Source of the DNA: Chlamydiota bacterium
Lineage (GTDB): Bacteria > Chlamydiota > Chlamydiia > Chlamydiales > Parachlamydiaceae
Direction of reading: 5' to 3'
DNA: 59,313 nucleotides
Assembly: GCA_013287815.1 (NCBI GenBank)
Contig: JABDDC010000009.1
Location: 1 to 59,313, forward strand
In this document: positions 11,801 through 20,624 of the stretch, piece by piece
How the letters are laid out: the number at the start of each line of letters is the position of its first letter
Numbering within the stretch: position 1 is the first letter of the stretch
Program-made: the position numbers and the translations under genes
The notes under the pieces: generated by a model
The model's input: only the letters and a program-made list of their open reading frames with translations
What the model was told of the DNA's origin: nothing
Databases searched by the model: none

Positions 11801-12868
11801 TTAATAAACCCAGCCGCGGCAATTCTTAGCTCCACATTCACATTTAAAACCCTCTCCATCGGGAGATGTATCGAAGACGCCATAGTCGCAGGTCAGCTCT
11901 TCGCCTGCTGCAATGGGACGGAGAGCGATACCCTGATAGTAGTTTGGAGATACATAGAAGGAAATTGTATTGGGATTGCACGAGTGGTTCATAAAGGAGT
12001 CGAAATAATAAAATTCTCTTTCTGAGTCACTCCTTTTGACTGTGTGTCTCGTATTGTCCATCAATAAGCATTCGCCGTTTAAGTTGATGATGATCGCTTG
12101 ATGATCATTAAACGAGAGCGTATGGTTTTTATAGATCACGTCTCCCTGTTTATGGGCACAGTTCGATACAATTTTAGCATCCTCGCCGTTTTTTATAATA
12201 GAAATGGTCGATGGAATTTTCATGTCCTCAATGTATATAAAGAGGGGATGGTCTTGCAAAAACTGATTGAAGATGTAGAAGTCGACAGTTGGGAGTAGAC
12301 CTATCTGTTCGGAAATAGGGAGCCATTTAAACCCTTTGATCGATTTGCGGCACGCTTCAGTCCTGCAGCAGCAGTCGTAAATATTTTTATCGCTACAATC
12401 ATAATCGAATAAATTGTAGTCACAGGTGATCTCATCGCCGCAATTAATGTTTTTGGTTGCTATCTGCCAATACTCACAGTGCTTAATCATTTCCGCTTCG
12501 TTATAGGAGCGTGAATTTGGATCGCATGAGTGGTTCATGAAGGAGTCGAAGGTGTAAAGGGCTCTTTTATTATTGCCAATACCAACAGAATGGATCGATG
12601 TGCTAAGGGTGAAGTCGTGATGGTCGGTTTTTAGGATGTAGTTCTTTTCTTCTGTGCCGATAATGGCATGGCGATATTTGTAAATCACTTCGCCGGCTTT
12701 GAAGGATTTAGTGGCGTAGAGACCGTAGCCACAATCACATTCTTTTAAGGCTATCCCTTCAGGTATAGTGGCGTAGATGATGTTGTTATTGAAGTCTAGA
12801 GTTTGTGCTTCAATGCCAACTGAAAGGAAGAGGATAGGTATAAGAGGTATAAGAAGATACTTAATCAC
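11801..12868 (-). CDS. Exported tandem SET-domain methyltransferase-like protein
   Basis: 355 aa with a signal peptide (1-21, cleavage near IEA|Q). It contains two SET modules. The first (about 35-180) has GYGLYATKSFKAGE (47-60), NHSCDPN (112-118), the catalytic ITCDY (147-151) and a Cys-rich post-SET (DCCCRTEAC, 165-173). The second (about 225-355) repeats NHSCNPN (294-300), LTCDY (325-329) and a post-SET CECGAKNC (343-350). Its N-terminal cofactor loop is degenerate: there is no GxG-L-A at about 228-243. So one likely active and one possibly inactive module. SET proteins methylate lysines. In Chlamydia trachomatis the SET protein NUE is secreted and targets host histones, so a host-directed role is plausible here. 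Two SETs plus a Sec signal on one chain is unusual. Confidence 0.88.
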   Translation of the reverse strand: MIKYLLIPLIPILFLSVGIEAQTLDFNNNIIYATIPEGIALKECDCGYGLYATKSFKAGEVIYKYRHAIIGTEEKNYILKTDHHDFTLSTSIHSVGIGNNKRALYTFDSFMNHSCDPNSRSYNEAEMIKHCEYWQIATKNINCGDEITCDYNLFDYDCSDKNIYDCCCRTEACRKSIKGFKWLPISEQIGLLPTVDFYIFNQFLQDHPLFIYIEDMKIPSTISIIKNGEDAKIVSNCAHKQGDVIYKNHTLSFNDHQAIIINLNGECLLMDNTRHTVKRSDSEREFYYFDSFMNHSCNPNTISFYVSPNYYQGIALRPIAAGEELTCDYGVFDTSPDGEGFKCECGAKNCRGWVY

Positions 12869-13000
12869 GATTAGCTCCGTTTTTGTGGTAAAATATAATT
12901 AAATGACCACTTTTCGTCCATGACAATGATGCTGAAAAATTAAACACAGTCACAGAGATTGGATAAAATTGTATGGTTATCAAAAAGTATCTAAAATTTA

Positions 13001-13484
13001 GAGCGGAGAGGATGGCTAGGATGTTAAGGATAGGCAAGATATTAGAGCGGATAGGATGGCTAGGATGTTAAGGATAGGCAAGATATTAGAGCGGATAGGA
13101 TGGCTAGGATGTTAAGGATAGGCAAGATATTAGAGCGGGCAGGATGGCTAGGATGTTAAGGATAGGCAAGATATTAGAGCGGGCAGGATGGCTAGGATGT
13201 TAAGGATAGGCAAGATATTAGAGCGGATAGGATGGCTAGGATGTTAAGGATAGGCAAGATATTAGAGCGGATAGGATGGCTAGGATGTTAAGGATAGGCA
13301 AGATATTAGAGCGAACAGGATGGCTAGGATGTTAAGGATAGGCAAGATATTAGAGCGGGCAGGATGGCTAGGATGTTAAGGATAGGCAAGATATTAGAGC
13401 GAACAGGATGGTTAGGATGTTAAGGATAGGCAAGATATTAGAGCGAACAGGATGGTTAGGATATTAAGGATAGGCAAGATTTAG
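13001..13484 (+). repeat. Minisatellite array, 11 units of 44 bp, purine-rich on + strand
   Basis: Unit starts are exactly 44 bp apart (13001, 13045 ... 13441). Each unit is GAGCGG followed by four copies of a degenerate 9-nt word beginning AGGAT or AAGAT. Units differ mainly at positions 5-8 (GGATAGG, GGGCAGG, GAACAGG), which gives an interspersed variant pattern as expected from unequal exchange. There are no spacers, so this is not CRISPR. Confidence 0.95.
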
Positions 13485-13514
13485 ATTAGAATTAGTATAA
13501 GCCTGAATGAAATC

Positions 13515-13844
13515 TTCTCTATCCTCTCCGCTCTAATACCTCAGTCTATCCTTAACATCCTAGCCATCCTATCCGCTCTAATATCTTGCCTATCCTTAAT
13601 ATCCTAACCATCCTGCCTGCTCTAATATCTTGTCTATCCTTAACATCCTAGCCATCCTATCCGCTCTAATATCTTGCCTATCCTTAATATCCTAACCATC
13701 CTGCCTGCTCTAATATCTTGCCTATCCTTAACATCCTAGCCATCCTGCCCGCTCTAATATCTTGTCTATCCTTAACATCCTAACCATCCTATCCGCTCTA
13801 AAATCCTGCCTATCCTTGACATCCTAACCATCCTGTCCGCTCTA
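13515..13844 (-). repeat. Minisatellite array, about 7.5 units of 44 bp, inverted relative to 13001-13484
   Basis: The pyrimidine-rich complement of the same unit (CCGCTCTAATATCTTGCC...), with CCGCTCTA recurring every 44 bp from 13573. With the upstream array it would form a hairpin or cruciform with over 300-bp arms and a 30-bp loop. Confidence 0.95.
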
Positions 13845-13898
13845 GATCTGCTGTGACCTCTGTGACCTCTGTGACCTCTGTGACCTCTGTGACTGTGT

Positions 13899-14132
13899 TT
13901 AATCCTTGTCCCGTTTGTTGAATAGCCCGCATTGGGGGCACAGGTTCAGTTGGTTCACCTGTTCGTCCACATAGGCAAAATGGCAGAACTCGCAGATGAA
14001 GAGTTCTTTCTCATTCGTGAGAATTTTCCGTTTTTTAGATCTATAATGTGTATAGATCCAGAGGGCCATGACCATACCCAGAGTGATGCTTAGATATATC
14101 GTGAAAGCTGCTGAAGAGGTCGTTTGGATCAT
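13899..14132 (-). CDS. Small membrane-anchored zinc-ribbon protein
   Basis: 77 aa, last gene of the Exb-type operon, overlapping the preceding stop by 4 bp (ATGA). One N-terminal membrane segment (about 10-28) is followed by a basic RSKKRK stop-transfer. The C-terminal part is a CxxC ... CxxC zinc ribbon (CEFC and CPQC). It is possibly an accessory of the energiser complex. Its stop codon lies in the bookend of the minisatellite locus, so the original C-terminus may have been altered. Confidence 0.7.
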   Translation of the reverse strand: MIQTTSSAAFTIYLSITLGMVMALWIYTHYRSKKRKILTNEKELFICEFCHFAYVDEQVNQLNLCPQCGLFNKRDKD

Positions 14133-14815
14133 GAATTCCTCCCCTGATAAATAATGAAATCGATGACCCCTGACGGGTTGAATGGTGACTGACCTTCAAA
14201 ATGCAAATCAAGTAATAGCTGTTCTGTAGACTGATCCACCAGGGTAGATCCCGAACTTTGGATCTTCTCAAACCAGAAGATCTCACGGAGGTTTTCATCT
14301 AATACGATCCGGTATTTGACAAAGAGGGGGTCTTGATTGATGGGGACCTCGATTTTTTGCTGCAGGAATTCAGGTAAAATCCAATTAAGGGTGGAGAGCT
14401 CGCCTGAAATAATTAGTTGAACTTGAGGCTTTTCAACCATTTGGGGGGCGAAGGCGAGCAGTATCTGGTCATCGGAATAAAAGGTAGGGATGGGTATGTT
14501 TTTTGGAGCGTTTTCAATTACTTGTGGAAGTTGTTTACCCATTATAATGGCATAAGGAGGTGGTGGGAGAAGAGCAATATCATCATCGTGTTCTGACTGG
14601 ACCAGGGCGCTCCCACTTTTTTCTGTCTGCACCTTGACAGGTGGGAAAAGGAAGGTTGAGGTCATTTTAAAGGGTTGAATCTGGAAGACGACAAAGAAAA
14701 TAATATGAAAGAGGAGAGCGACCGCTAAAGCTTTGAGGAAGAGAGAACTGAAAAATTTCTCCCTTTCCCTGACAACGATGTAGATCCCTTCTAACCCTTT
14801 TTCCAGTTTAAGCAT
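14129..14815 (-). CDS. TonB/TolA-like energy transducer
   Basis: About 228 aa from the ATG at 14815 (a GTG at 14824 is in frame). A short cytoplasmic start precedes a single membrane segment (about 26-48, FLKALAVALLFHIIFFVVF). A periplasmic linker with PPPP follows, and then a C-terminal domain of about 90 residues (VKYRIVLDENLREIFWFE...) resembling the TonB C-terminal fold. Its place right after ExbB- and ExbD-like genes, overlapping the latter by 8 bp, supports a TonB/TolA role. It would pass proton-motive-force energy to an outer-membrane partner. The sequence is too diverged to tell TonB from TolA. Confidence 0.65.
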   Translation of the reverse strand: MLKLEKGLEGIYIVVREREKFFSSLFLKALAVALLFHIIFFVVFQIQPFKMTSTFLFPPVKVQTEKSGSALVQSEHDDDIALLPPPPYAIIMGKQLPQVIENAPKNIPIPTFYSDDQILLAFAPQMVEKPQVQLIISGELSTLNWILPEFLQQKIEVPINQDPLFVKYRIVLDENLREIFWFEKIQSSGSTLVDQSTEQLLLDLHFEGQSPFNPSGVIDFIIYQGRNS

Positions 14816-15242
14816 TGGATTCACTCGGTTTGTATACCAGGCGTAGGTTGGGGCAGCATTCCTGTGCGATGGAAAATATCTTCAGGAAGAGGCCATACTC
14901 AACCCGCGTGTCGACGCTCAGGACAATCGACGGCATCTGTCCACCGTTTTGATTTTGCAGTTTTTTGATTTCATGCTGCAAATGCTGTTTGAGGGAAGAA
15001 AGGTCTACGATGGATTTTTTGGACCCCAGATAGATCACATGCTCGGCATCCATGACCAGGAGAAGCTGTGTGGTGAGTGGGGCAGAGTCTTTTTCGATGA
15101 CTGGATTTTCAATATTGAGCGATTTGAGCGGCAGGATGTCCGATGTCACAATGAAAAAGATCAATAGCAGAAAAATCACATCGACAAGGGGAGTCAAGTC
15201 AATAAGAGAGGGTGATGGTTTTAAAGCTGTCTTGAACTTCAT
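14808..15242 (-). CDS. ExbD/TolR-family proton-channel protein
   Basis: 144 aa. Short N-terminus, then one membrane helix (about 13-35) containing the family's protonatable Asp in the context LTPLVDVIFLLLIFFI (Asp21), followed by a periplasmic domain. With the ExbB-like neighbour it forms a stator that converts proton flow into mechanical work on the TonB-like protein. It abuts the ExbB gene. Chlamydiae have an orthologous pair (CT596/CT597 from memory) near tolB and pal, which are not present here. Confidence 0.88.
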   Translation of the reverse strand: MKFKTALKPSPSLIDLTPLVDVIFLLLIFFIVTSDILPLKSLNIENPVIEKDSAPLTTQLLLVMDAEHVIYLGSKKSIVDLSSLKQHLQHEIKKLQNQNGGQMPSIVLSVDTRVEYGLFLKIFSIAQECCPNLRLVYKPSESNA

Positions 15243-15892
15243 CAGTATCCCTCGCCGTGGTCGATCAGCAAATCAACGATTTCGGCTGATGCCGTTTGGA
15301 TCTCCAAAACAAAGCTCTCCACCCTGCTGACAATATAGTTATACGCTAAAATAGAAGGAATGGCAACCACTAGTCCGGCTGCCGTAGTGACTAGGGCAAA
15401 CTCCATCGCTTCGCCGATCCGTGTGGCGGAGATATCCACAAGGCCGCTGAGGCGCATCTCAGCAAAGGCCTGGATGAACCCTAGTACCGTCCCCAACAGA
15501 CCAATCAAGGGAGCGATGTGGGCGATGATGGAAAGGATCTTGGCATTCTTTTCGAGCCTTGCTATTTCAACCAATCCAGAGACCTCCATGGCCGATTCGA
15601 TCTGCTCTTTACTCCGGTTGTGCTTGATCAGACCCGCTTTGATGATCTGTGCGATGGTGCCGCCGGTATTTTCACAGATTTGGATCGCCTCGATGATGTT
15701 TCCCGCCTTGATGGTCTTTCTGATGTCGATGATGAACTGATTGGTATCAATCTCAGAGCGGTGCAGCTGCAGCAGACGCTCGATAAAGACTGCGAAGCTG
15801 ATGATCGAGCAGCCGATGATGATCAGTAAAATCATGTTCCAGCCTGATCCGTAAAAAAATAGGTCTCCCAAAAAGGGCGTCATCTCATTCAT
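15242..15892 (-). CDS. ExbB/TolQ/MotA-family proton-channel protein
   Basis: About 216 aa from the ATG at 15892, which overlaps the stop of the TPR gene and has GGAAC upstream; longer starts would sit inside the TPR gene. Three membrane segments: about 16-38, then after a cytoplasmic loop about 120-145 and 165-190. The conserved IAPLIGLLGTVLGFI core is present. Part of a translationally coupled stator operon (TPR protein, ExbB, ExbD, TonB-like, zinc ribbon). Confidence 0.9.
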   Translation of the reverse strand: MNEMTPFLGDLFFYGSGWNMILLIIIGCSIISFAVFIERLLQLHRSEIDTNQFIIDIRKTIKAGNIIEAIQICENTGGTIAQIIKAGLIKHNRSKEQIESAMEVSGLVEIARLEKNAKILSIIAHIAPLIGLLGTVLGFIQAFAEMRLSGLVDISATRIGEAMEFALVTTAAGLVVAIPSILAYNYIVSRVESFVLEIQTASAEIVDLLIDHGEGY

Positions 15893-18020
15893 ATTCTTGT
15901 TCCAGTTTTTCCTTTGCTTTTTTCCCCCATTCCCCTCCCTTCCCGGAAGTGGCAATGAGTTGTTTGAGGGCTAATTCTTTTCTTCCTTGCATGGCATAAA
16001 TGTCTGCCCGCAGGTACATGGCCTTGACTCTTAAGTTAGATATCGTTTCATCATTGACTACCTTTGATAGTAGCTTCATAGCTTCGTTGGGCTGATCGAG
16101 CTCCTTGTAGCTAAGACTTTGTTGGATCCACAAGTCCAGTTTTTCATCAGGGCTGAGCAAGTCTTTTCCGGCCTGCTCTGCATGAAAAAAGGCCGCCAGA
16201 GCAGCCCCTTCACTCTGATTTTTTTTAGCGATCAATCCCTTTTCACTCCAGACTCGTGAGAGGGTGTAGCTTTGTTTGATGTCTCCCTTCTGATATCTTT
16301 CCAGCATTGTATCAAAGGTGCGGTTTGCTTCAACAGGTCTATTTTTGGCTAGATAGGTGCGGCCGAGGCCGAATTCTGCCTCTTCCAGGACCTTTGGATA
16401 CTTCTCTTTGCCAATAATATATAGAGATAAGGGGGCTCCCGGCTTATTGAACTCGGCGATCAGATTCCTATAAAGGTCTTCGGTATATTGAAGATAGATC
16501 ATTTTCTTACCCCCTTCCGACTCATTGGCTACATCATAATTTGATCCGGCCCTTTCCAGGATGGAGCGATAGCGGACTTGGGTAAAATACCCCTTGTCCT
16601 GTTCTGAGATCTTATCTTTGGCAAGGAGCCTGTCATAGGAAGCTTCTGCTTGATGAAAAGCGTCGATGGCAGCGATGTAATCCTTTTGACGGACCACCTT
16701 GCCCTCTTCCGATAAATGATTTTTCTTGTTGTCCAGTCCGATTAGATAATAGGCACTGATCGTCAAGGAATGGTCGCCATAAAGAAAGGGCATTGCATTA
16801 AGGTGTTTGATCGCTTTGCGCTGGCCTCTGATATATTCCCGGTAAGAGTAGTAATGAAAATAGGCCGATGGAGCAAACGGCGAAGAGGGATATTTGATAT
16901 AGATCTGTTCCAGATAAGGTTTGGCTATCTCTTCATTGCCTTTGGATCGGGCGCCTATAGCGCGCCAGAAAAGGGCCTCCGGATCGTCTGAAAGCTGTCC
17001 AAAGGCAGTATCGGCTTTCTCCCAATCCTTTTGTTGGAGGTGATATTTGCCAAACATAATTTTGCACTGCTTTACCAAAGCCTCCTTTTTTTCTTCCGAA
17101 GAGGTAATGTGTTCCATGGCCTTGAGGGCTTTTTGATAGGCCTCTTCCCCTCCCCCCTTCTGCACTTCCAGGAAATAAAGGTCGACAAGCAAAAGATACG
17201 TCCGTTCGCTTTTATCCAGTGTAAGCAGCTTTTGGATGGTCTCCTCAGCTTTGCTAAATTGGACGGTGGTGTCCGGATCCCTCAGTTCTTTTAAGTAGCT
17301 ATCTGCCAGATAGGTGAGGACTGGCATGGTCCATTCATTTTGGCTAAGATTTTCATAAGGTAGTGCCTTTTCGAAGAAAAAAGCCGCTTTGGCGTAATGC
17401 TGGTTTAAATAATATTCCAGCCCCTCCAAAAAGGCTTTTTCATAATAAGGTGAATTTTTCGGCAGGTCGCCGTTTAAAGCGGTAAGCCTTTTTTTGGCTT
17501 TGTCCGGCTGGTCGGTTTCCATGGCCAGCCGGATCAGATAAAGGTTGGCTAAAGCATAAGGCCTGTCATCATAACGATTTACCTGTTCTAACTCATTTTC
17601 TGCCTCAGAATAACGCTTAAGATGGTAAAAGGCGATTCCTTTTTCCACTGATAAAAGGGCGGTAGGAGTCGAGGGTAGGAGGTCAATAACGGCCTGATAC
17701 TGCCTCAGCTGCCGGTAAGCCAGGCTCATCAAATAGAGCCGTTCTGAACTGACATCCTTAAAATGGCCATCCTGTTTAAGGATGTCCAAAGCTTTTTGCG
17801 ATTCACCCATTTCTAAATAAGAAACCGCTAGCTTCAGATATGCCGAACTGCCGATCTGATTATGGACGGCAACCTCTTCAAAATAGATGGCAGCGTCCGG
17901 ATAAAATCCTTCTGAAAAGAGTCTGTCGGCCTGTTTTTCATGTCCTGTCAAATCATATGCACCATCGAGTTGTACAAGGTAAAAACAGCCTGCAAACAGG
18001 GAAATTATGCTTCGAATCAT
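15885..18020 (-). CDS. Exported TPR-repeat protein, first gene of the Exb operon
   Basis: 711 aa. The N-terminal hydrophobic stretch (3-20) looks like a signal peptide. The rest is helical with many TPR-like units from about 25 to the end (for example FYPDAAIYFEEVA and YSEAENELEQV). The C-terminal units recall YbgF/CpoB and BamD-like periplasmic TPR proteins, which act with Tol-type systems. The stop overlaps the ExbB start, so expression is coupled. A periplasmic scaffold for the energiser complex is likely; partner unknown. Confidence 0.82.
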   Translation of the reverse strand: MIRSIISLFAGCFYLVQLDGAYDLTGHEKQADRLFSEGFYPDAAIYFEEVAVHNQIGSSAYLKLAVSYLEMGESQKALDILKQDGHFKDVSSERLYLMSLAYRQLRQYQAVIDLLPSTPTALLSVEKGIAFYHLKRYSEAENELEQVNRYDDRPYALANLYLIRLAMETDQPDKAKKRLTALNGDLPKNSPYYEKAFLEGLEYYLNQHYAKAAFFFEKALPYENLSQNEWTMPVLTYLADSYLKELRDPDTTVQFSKAEETIQKLLTLDKSERTYLLLVDLYFLEVQKGGGEEAYQKALKAMEHITSSEEKKEALVKQCKIMFGKYHLQQKDWEKADTAFGQLSDDPEALFWRAIGARSKGNEEIAKPYLEQIYIKYPSSPFAPSAYFHYYSYREYIRGQRKAIKHLNAMPFLYGDHSLTISAYYLIGLDNKKNHLSEEGKVVRQKDYIAAIDAFHQAEASYDRLLAKDKISEQDKGYFTQVRYRSILERAGSNYDVANESEGGKKMIYLQYTEDLYRNLIAEFNKPGAPLSLYIIGKEKYPKVLEEAEFGLGRTYLAKNRPVEANRTFDTMLERYQKGDIKQSYTLSRVWSEKGLIAKKNQSEGAALAAFFHAEQAGKDLLSPDEKLDLWIQQSLSYKELDQPNEAMKLLSKVVNDETISNLRVKAMYLRADIYAMQGRKELALKQLIATSGKGGEWGKKAKEKLEQEYE

Positions 18021-18145
18021 CGTTTATTCCATCTATAATGGAACCATCCTAACAGATCAGCCTGAAATTTTCACCGCCAAAATGTCCTTTTTAGCCCATT
18101 TTTGAGGGTAAAAGTGAAAAAAAATGGGTCAGAGGAAGAAATATG

Positions 18146-18172
18146 TTGCACAATATATCCTCAACGTATTAT
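18146..18172 (+). promoter_or_regulatory. Possible hctA promoter
   Basis: TTGCAC (18146-18151) and TATTAT (18167-18172) with a short 15-bp spacer, about 48 bp before the start codon. hctA is a late-cycle gene in Chlamydia. Spacing is suboptimal, so this is tentative. Confidence 0.25.
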
Positions 18173-18219
18173 TTAACTTAGCGTGAATTTAAATAACTCA
18201 AATTGGAGGAGTTTTACAC

Positions 18220-18540
18220 ATGTCATTAAAAGACACATTCAAAAAACTAAGAGACCTGTTAACAAACATTACAGCGGATCTTGATAAATCAGAAAACGGT
18301 AACAAAGCTGCATCTCAGCGCGTTCGTACTGGTACTGTTAAAGTAGAAAAAGTTGCAAAGATGTTCCGTAAGGAATCAATTGCTAACGAAAAAACGACTA
18401 AAGGACAAAAGAAACCTTCTAAGTCAACAGCTAAAAAAGCCGCTCCAAAAGCTAAGACAGCCCAAAAAGCTGCTCCGAAAGCGAAAGCGACAGCTCACAA
18501 AGCAAAGCCAAAAGCTAAAGCAGTAAGAAGCTATCGTTAA
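18220..18540 (+). CDS. hctA: Histone H1-like DNA-condensing protein Hc1
   Basis: 106 aa. The N-terminal half matches chlamydial Hc1 closely: LKDTFKKLRDLL, DLDKSENGNKAASQRVRT and VEKVAKMFRKESI. The C-terminal half (about 60-106) is a Lys/Ala/Pro-rich tail that binds and bends DNA. Hc1 compacts the nucleoid as reticulate bodies turn into elementary bodies. GGAGGAG precedes the ATG and a terminator follows at once, so it is monocistronic. Followed by rlmD and yajC, as in C. trachomatis. This gene is a strong marker for the phylum. Confidence 0.96.
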   Translation: MSLKDTFKKLRDLLTNITADLDKSENGNKAASQRVRTGTVKVEKVAKMFRKESIANEKTTKGQKKPSKSTAKKAAPKAKTAQKAAPKAKATAHKAKPKAKAVRSYR

Positions 18541-18573
18541 TCGTCTTTTAAACTATAATGCTCAATTCAAAAG

Positions 18574-18599
18574 GGAGGCCACTGTGGTCTCCTTTTTTT
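18574..18599 (+). terminator. Intrinsic terminator of hctA
   Basis: Stem GGAGGCCAC / GTGGTCTCC closely spaced with a tiny loop, followed by seven T residues, about 35 bp after the hctA stop. Confidence 0.88.
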
Positions 18600-18773
18600 G
18601 TTTCTCTGACATATCCGAAATTCACTTTATTCATAAGTTCATTCAGTCGTTCGTGAACGTGCCCGAACTTGTGCCAATATGGTTGCGCGAAACGTTGCTT
18701 GTGAAGAGCTGTATTCTCGCTAAAACTAGATAATTTTATTCCAAATATCTTCCTTCTCTACTATATTCTTAGT

Positions 18774-20207
18774 ATGAAAATCATTGAACTCACTATCCAG
18801 GAATTCTCCAAAGAGGGAAGTGGAATCGGATTCTGGACCAATCCACAAGGCCAAACAACCTCAGTAGAAGTCCCCTTTGCCATCCCGGGTGATCTGGTCT
18901 CTGCCGAACTATTCAAGAAGCGACGCGGAATGTACCAAAGCCGCTTACTTGAAATCCTTATCCCATCTCCTGATCGGACAACCCCCCGTTGTATCCACTT
19001 TGGCGCTTGCGGGGGCTGCCGCTGGCAACAGATCTCTTACACCCAACAGTTAAATCTTAAGGAAGACCGCATCAGGGACCTGCTAACTCCCTATATGCAT
19101 TCAGAAGTAAACTGGCATCCCATCCTGCCATGCGATCCACCATGGGAGTACCGGAACAAGATGGAGCTGAGCTTCTCGAGCGATAAAGCCCAGAACCATT
19201 ACCTCGGACTGATCCTTCAAGGGAGCCGCGGCAAAGTGTTTCAAATGGAACAATGCCACCTACCCAATCCTTGGTGCGTTGATGCGGTCAAAGCTATCCA
19301 AAACTGGTGGGACCATTCCGGATTAGATGCCTACCACACTCATCGGGATACCGGTTCCTTGCGGACCCTGATCCTCAGGGAAGGTTTTCGTTCAGGCGAC
19401 CGCCTGGCCATGCTGACGGTCTCGGGCAATCCTGAGTATGCCCTGCATAAAAATCAGCTGGACAGCTTTGTGGCTGCCCTGAAACAAGCCATTACTCCTG
19501 AGGGTGGGGCCAAACTTTCTATCTTTTTGCGCATTCAGCTCATCGCCAAAGGGCATCCCACCAATTTCTTTGAAATGGTGCTGGATGGTCCGGACCATAT
19601 CAGGGAAACTTTGAATATCAATGTCGATGGACTGGCTGAATATACTCCCACTTTTCGAATTAGCCCTTCAGCCTTCTTCCAGCCCAATTCACGGCAAGCC
19701 GAGCAGCTCTATTCACGGGCTTTATCGATGGCGCAAATCAAGCCCGAATCTCTGATTTACGACCTTTATTGCGGAACCGGAACGTTAGGATTATGCGCTG
19801 CCAGGCAGGCCAGAGAAGTAATTGGGATTGAATTAAGCCCTGAATCGGTCTGTGATGCCCGTGAAAACATTAAAATAAATGAGCTTAAAAACATCGAAAT
19901 CAGACAGGGCGATGTGGGACATGAGCTCGCTAAACTGGGAAATGAGCGCAAAGAGATCCCGGATGTGGTCATTGTAGATCCACCCCGTGCGGGACTGGAT
20001 GCCAGGGCTATTCATCACTTGCTGGCCTTAAAATCGGCTAAAATCGTTTATATTTCTTGCAATCCAACCACTCAGGCCGTTAATCTAGAACTTCTTATTA
20101 AAGGCGGGTACAAGCTTGACGCGGTCCAACCGGTCGACCAGTTCCCGCAGACCATTCACTGTGAAAATATTGTTGTTTTAACCAGACACCAAAATGAGGT
20201 TATATGA
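18774..20207 (+). CDS. rlmD: RlmD/TrmA-family 23S rRNA (uracil-5)-methyltransferase
   Basis: 477 aa. An N-terminal TRAM-like domain (1-60) precedes an iron-sulfur Cys set (C73, C79, C82 in HFGACGGC, with a later Cys in QCHLP). The C-terminal SAM domain has FRISPSAFFQPN, the cofactor loop DLYCGTGTLGL, DPPRAG and the catalytic-Cys motif YISCNP. It would methylate C5 of uridine in 23S rRNA; whether at the RlmD or RlmC site cannot be told. C. trachomatis has one homologue (ygcA, CT742 from memory) in the same place, between hctA and yajC. Overlaps yajC by 4 bp. Confidence 0.93.
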   Translation: MKIIELTIQEFSKEGSGIGFWTNPQGQTTSVEVPFAIPGDLVSAELFKKRRGMYQSRLLEILIPSPDRTTPRCIHFGACGGCRWQQISYTQQLNLKEDRIRDLLTPYMHSEVNWHPILPCDPPWEYRNKMELSFSSDKAQNHYLGLILQGSRGKVFQMEQCHLPNPWCVDAVKAIQNWWDHSGLDAYHTHRDTGSLRTLILREGFRSGDRLAMLTVSGNPEYALHKNQLDSFVAALKQAITPEGGAKLSIFLRIQLIAKGHPTNFFEMVLDGPDHIRETLNINVDGLAEYTPTFRISPSAFFQPNSRQAEQLYSRALSMAQIKPESLIYDLYCGTGTLGLCAARQAREVIGIELSPESVCDARENIKINELKNIEIRQGDVGHELAKLGNERKEIPDVVIVDPPRAGLDARAIHHLLALKSAKIVYISCNPTTQAVNLELLIKGGYKLDAVQPVDQFPQTIHCENIVVLTRHQNEVI

Positions 20208-20593
20208 AAGCTAAATTTTATCTATTATCAACGTCTCTGTTCTTATTGATCAGCGGACAGCTGCTTGCCCAAAATGAGGATGCTGCTCCTCCGTCAGACA
20301 ACAGTCTGTGGCAGACTTTTGTCATGATTGCGATCGCCTTTGTCTTCTTCTATTTTATCCTGTGGCGCCCTGAACAAAAGAAGCGCAAAGCCCTTGAAGC
20401 ACAGCGTAGCACCCTCCAGAAGGGAAACCGCGTCGTCGCCATGGGTATCATTGGCGAAGTAGTCCGTGTTGGTGAAGAAACGGTTATCCTTAAGATGTAT
20501 GATGGCACCTCCAAGATCGAAGTATACAAAGGGGCCATCACCGACACCCTCCCCGAAACAGACGAAAAAGTCAAAATAGCCACGGAAGAATAG
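20204..20593 (+). CDS. yajC: Preprotein translocase accessory subunit YajC
   Basis: 129 aa. N-terminal hydrophobic segment (about 5-22), a second membrane helix (about 38-55, FVMIAIAFVFFYFILWRPEQKKRK) and the typical small cytoplasmic domain (LQKGNRVVAMGIIGEVVRV). YajC works with SecD/SecF at the Sec channel. Start codon overlaps the methyltransferase stop (ATGA). The dispersed repeat element starts within about 30 bp of its stop. Confidence 0.93.
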   Translation: MKAKFYLLSTSLFLLISGQLLAQNEDAAPPSDNSLWQTFVMIAIAFVFFYFILWRPEQKKRKALEAQRSTLQKGNRVVAMGIIGEVVRVGEETVILKMYDGTSKIEVYKGAITDTLPETDEKVKIATEE

Positions 20594-20624
20594 GCGCGAA
20601 GCGTAGGCGGCGCGCACATTTTTT

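Larger units (their letters stand above)
12940..13903. repeat. Composite giant inverted repeat with palindromic bookends
   Basis: This holds the whole gap between the SET gene and the Exb operon. The left bookend ATTAAACACAGTCACAGAG (about 12939-12957) is the reverse complement of the right bookend (about 13885-13903), across about 19 bp. Just inside the right bookend, CTCTGTGAC is repeated four to five times (13857-13893). Between the bookends lie two minisatellite arrays in opposite orientation (separate entries). The right bookend supplies the stop codon of the 77-aa gene at 13899. Confidence 0.9.

Noticed and set aside
13001-13844. CRISPR array
   Set aside because: Units abut without unique spacers, are reversed halfway and no cas genes are nearby.
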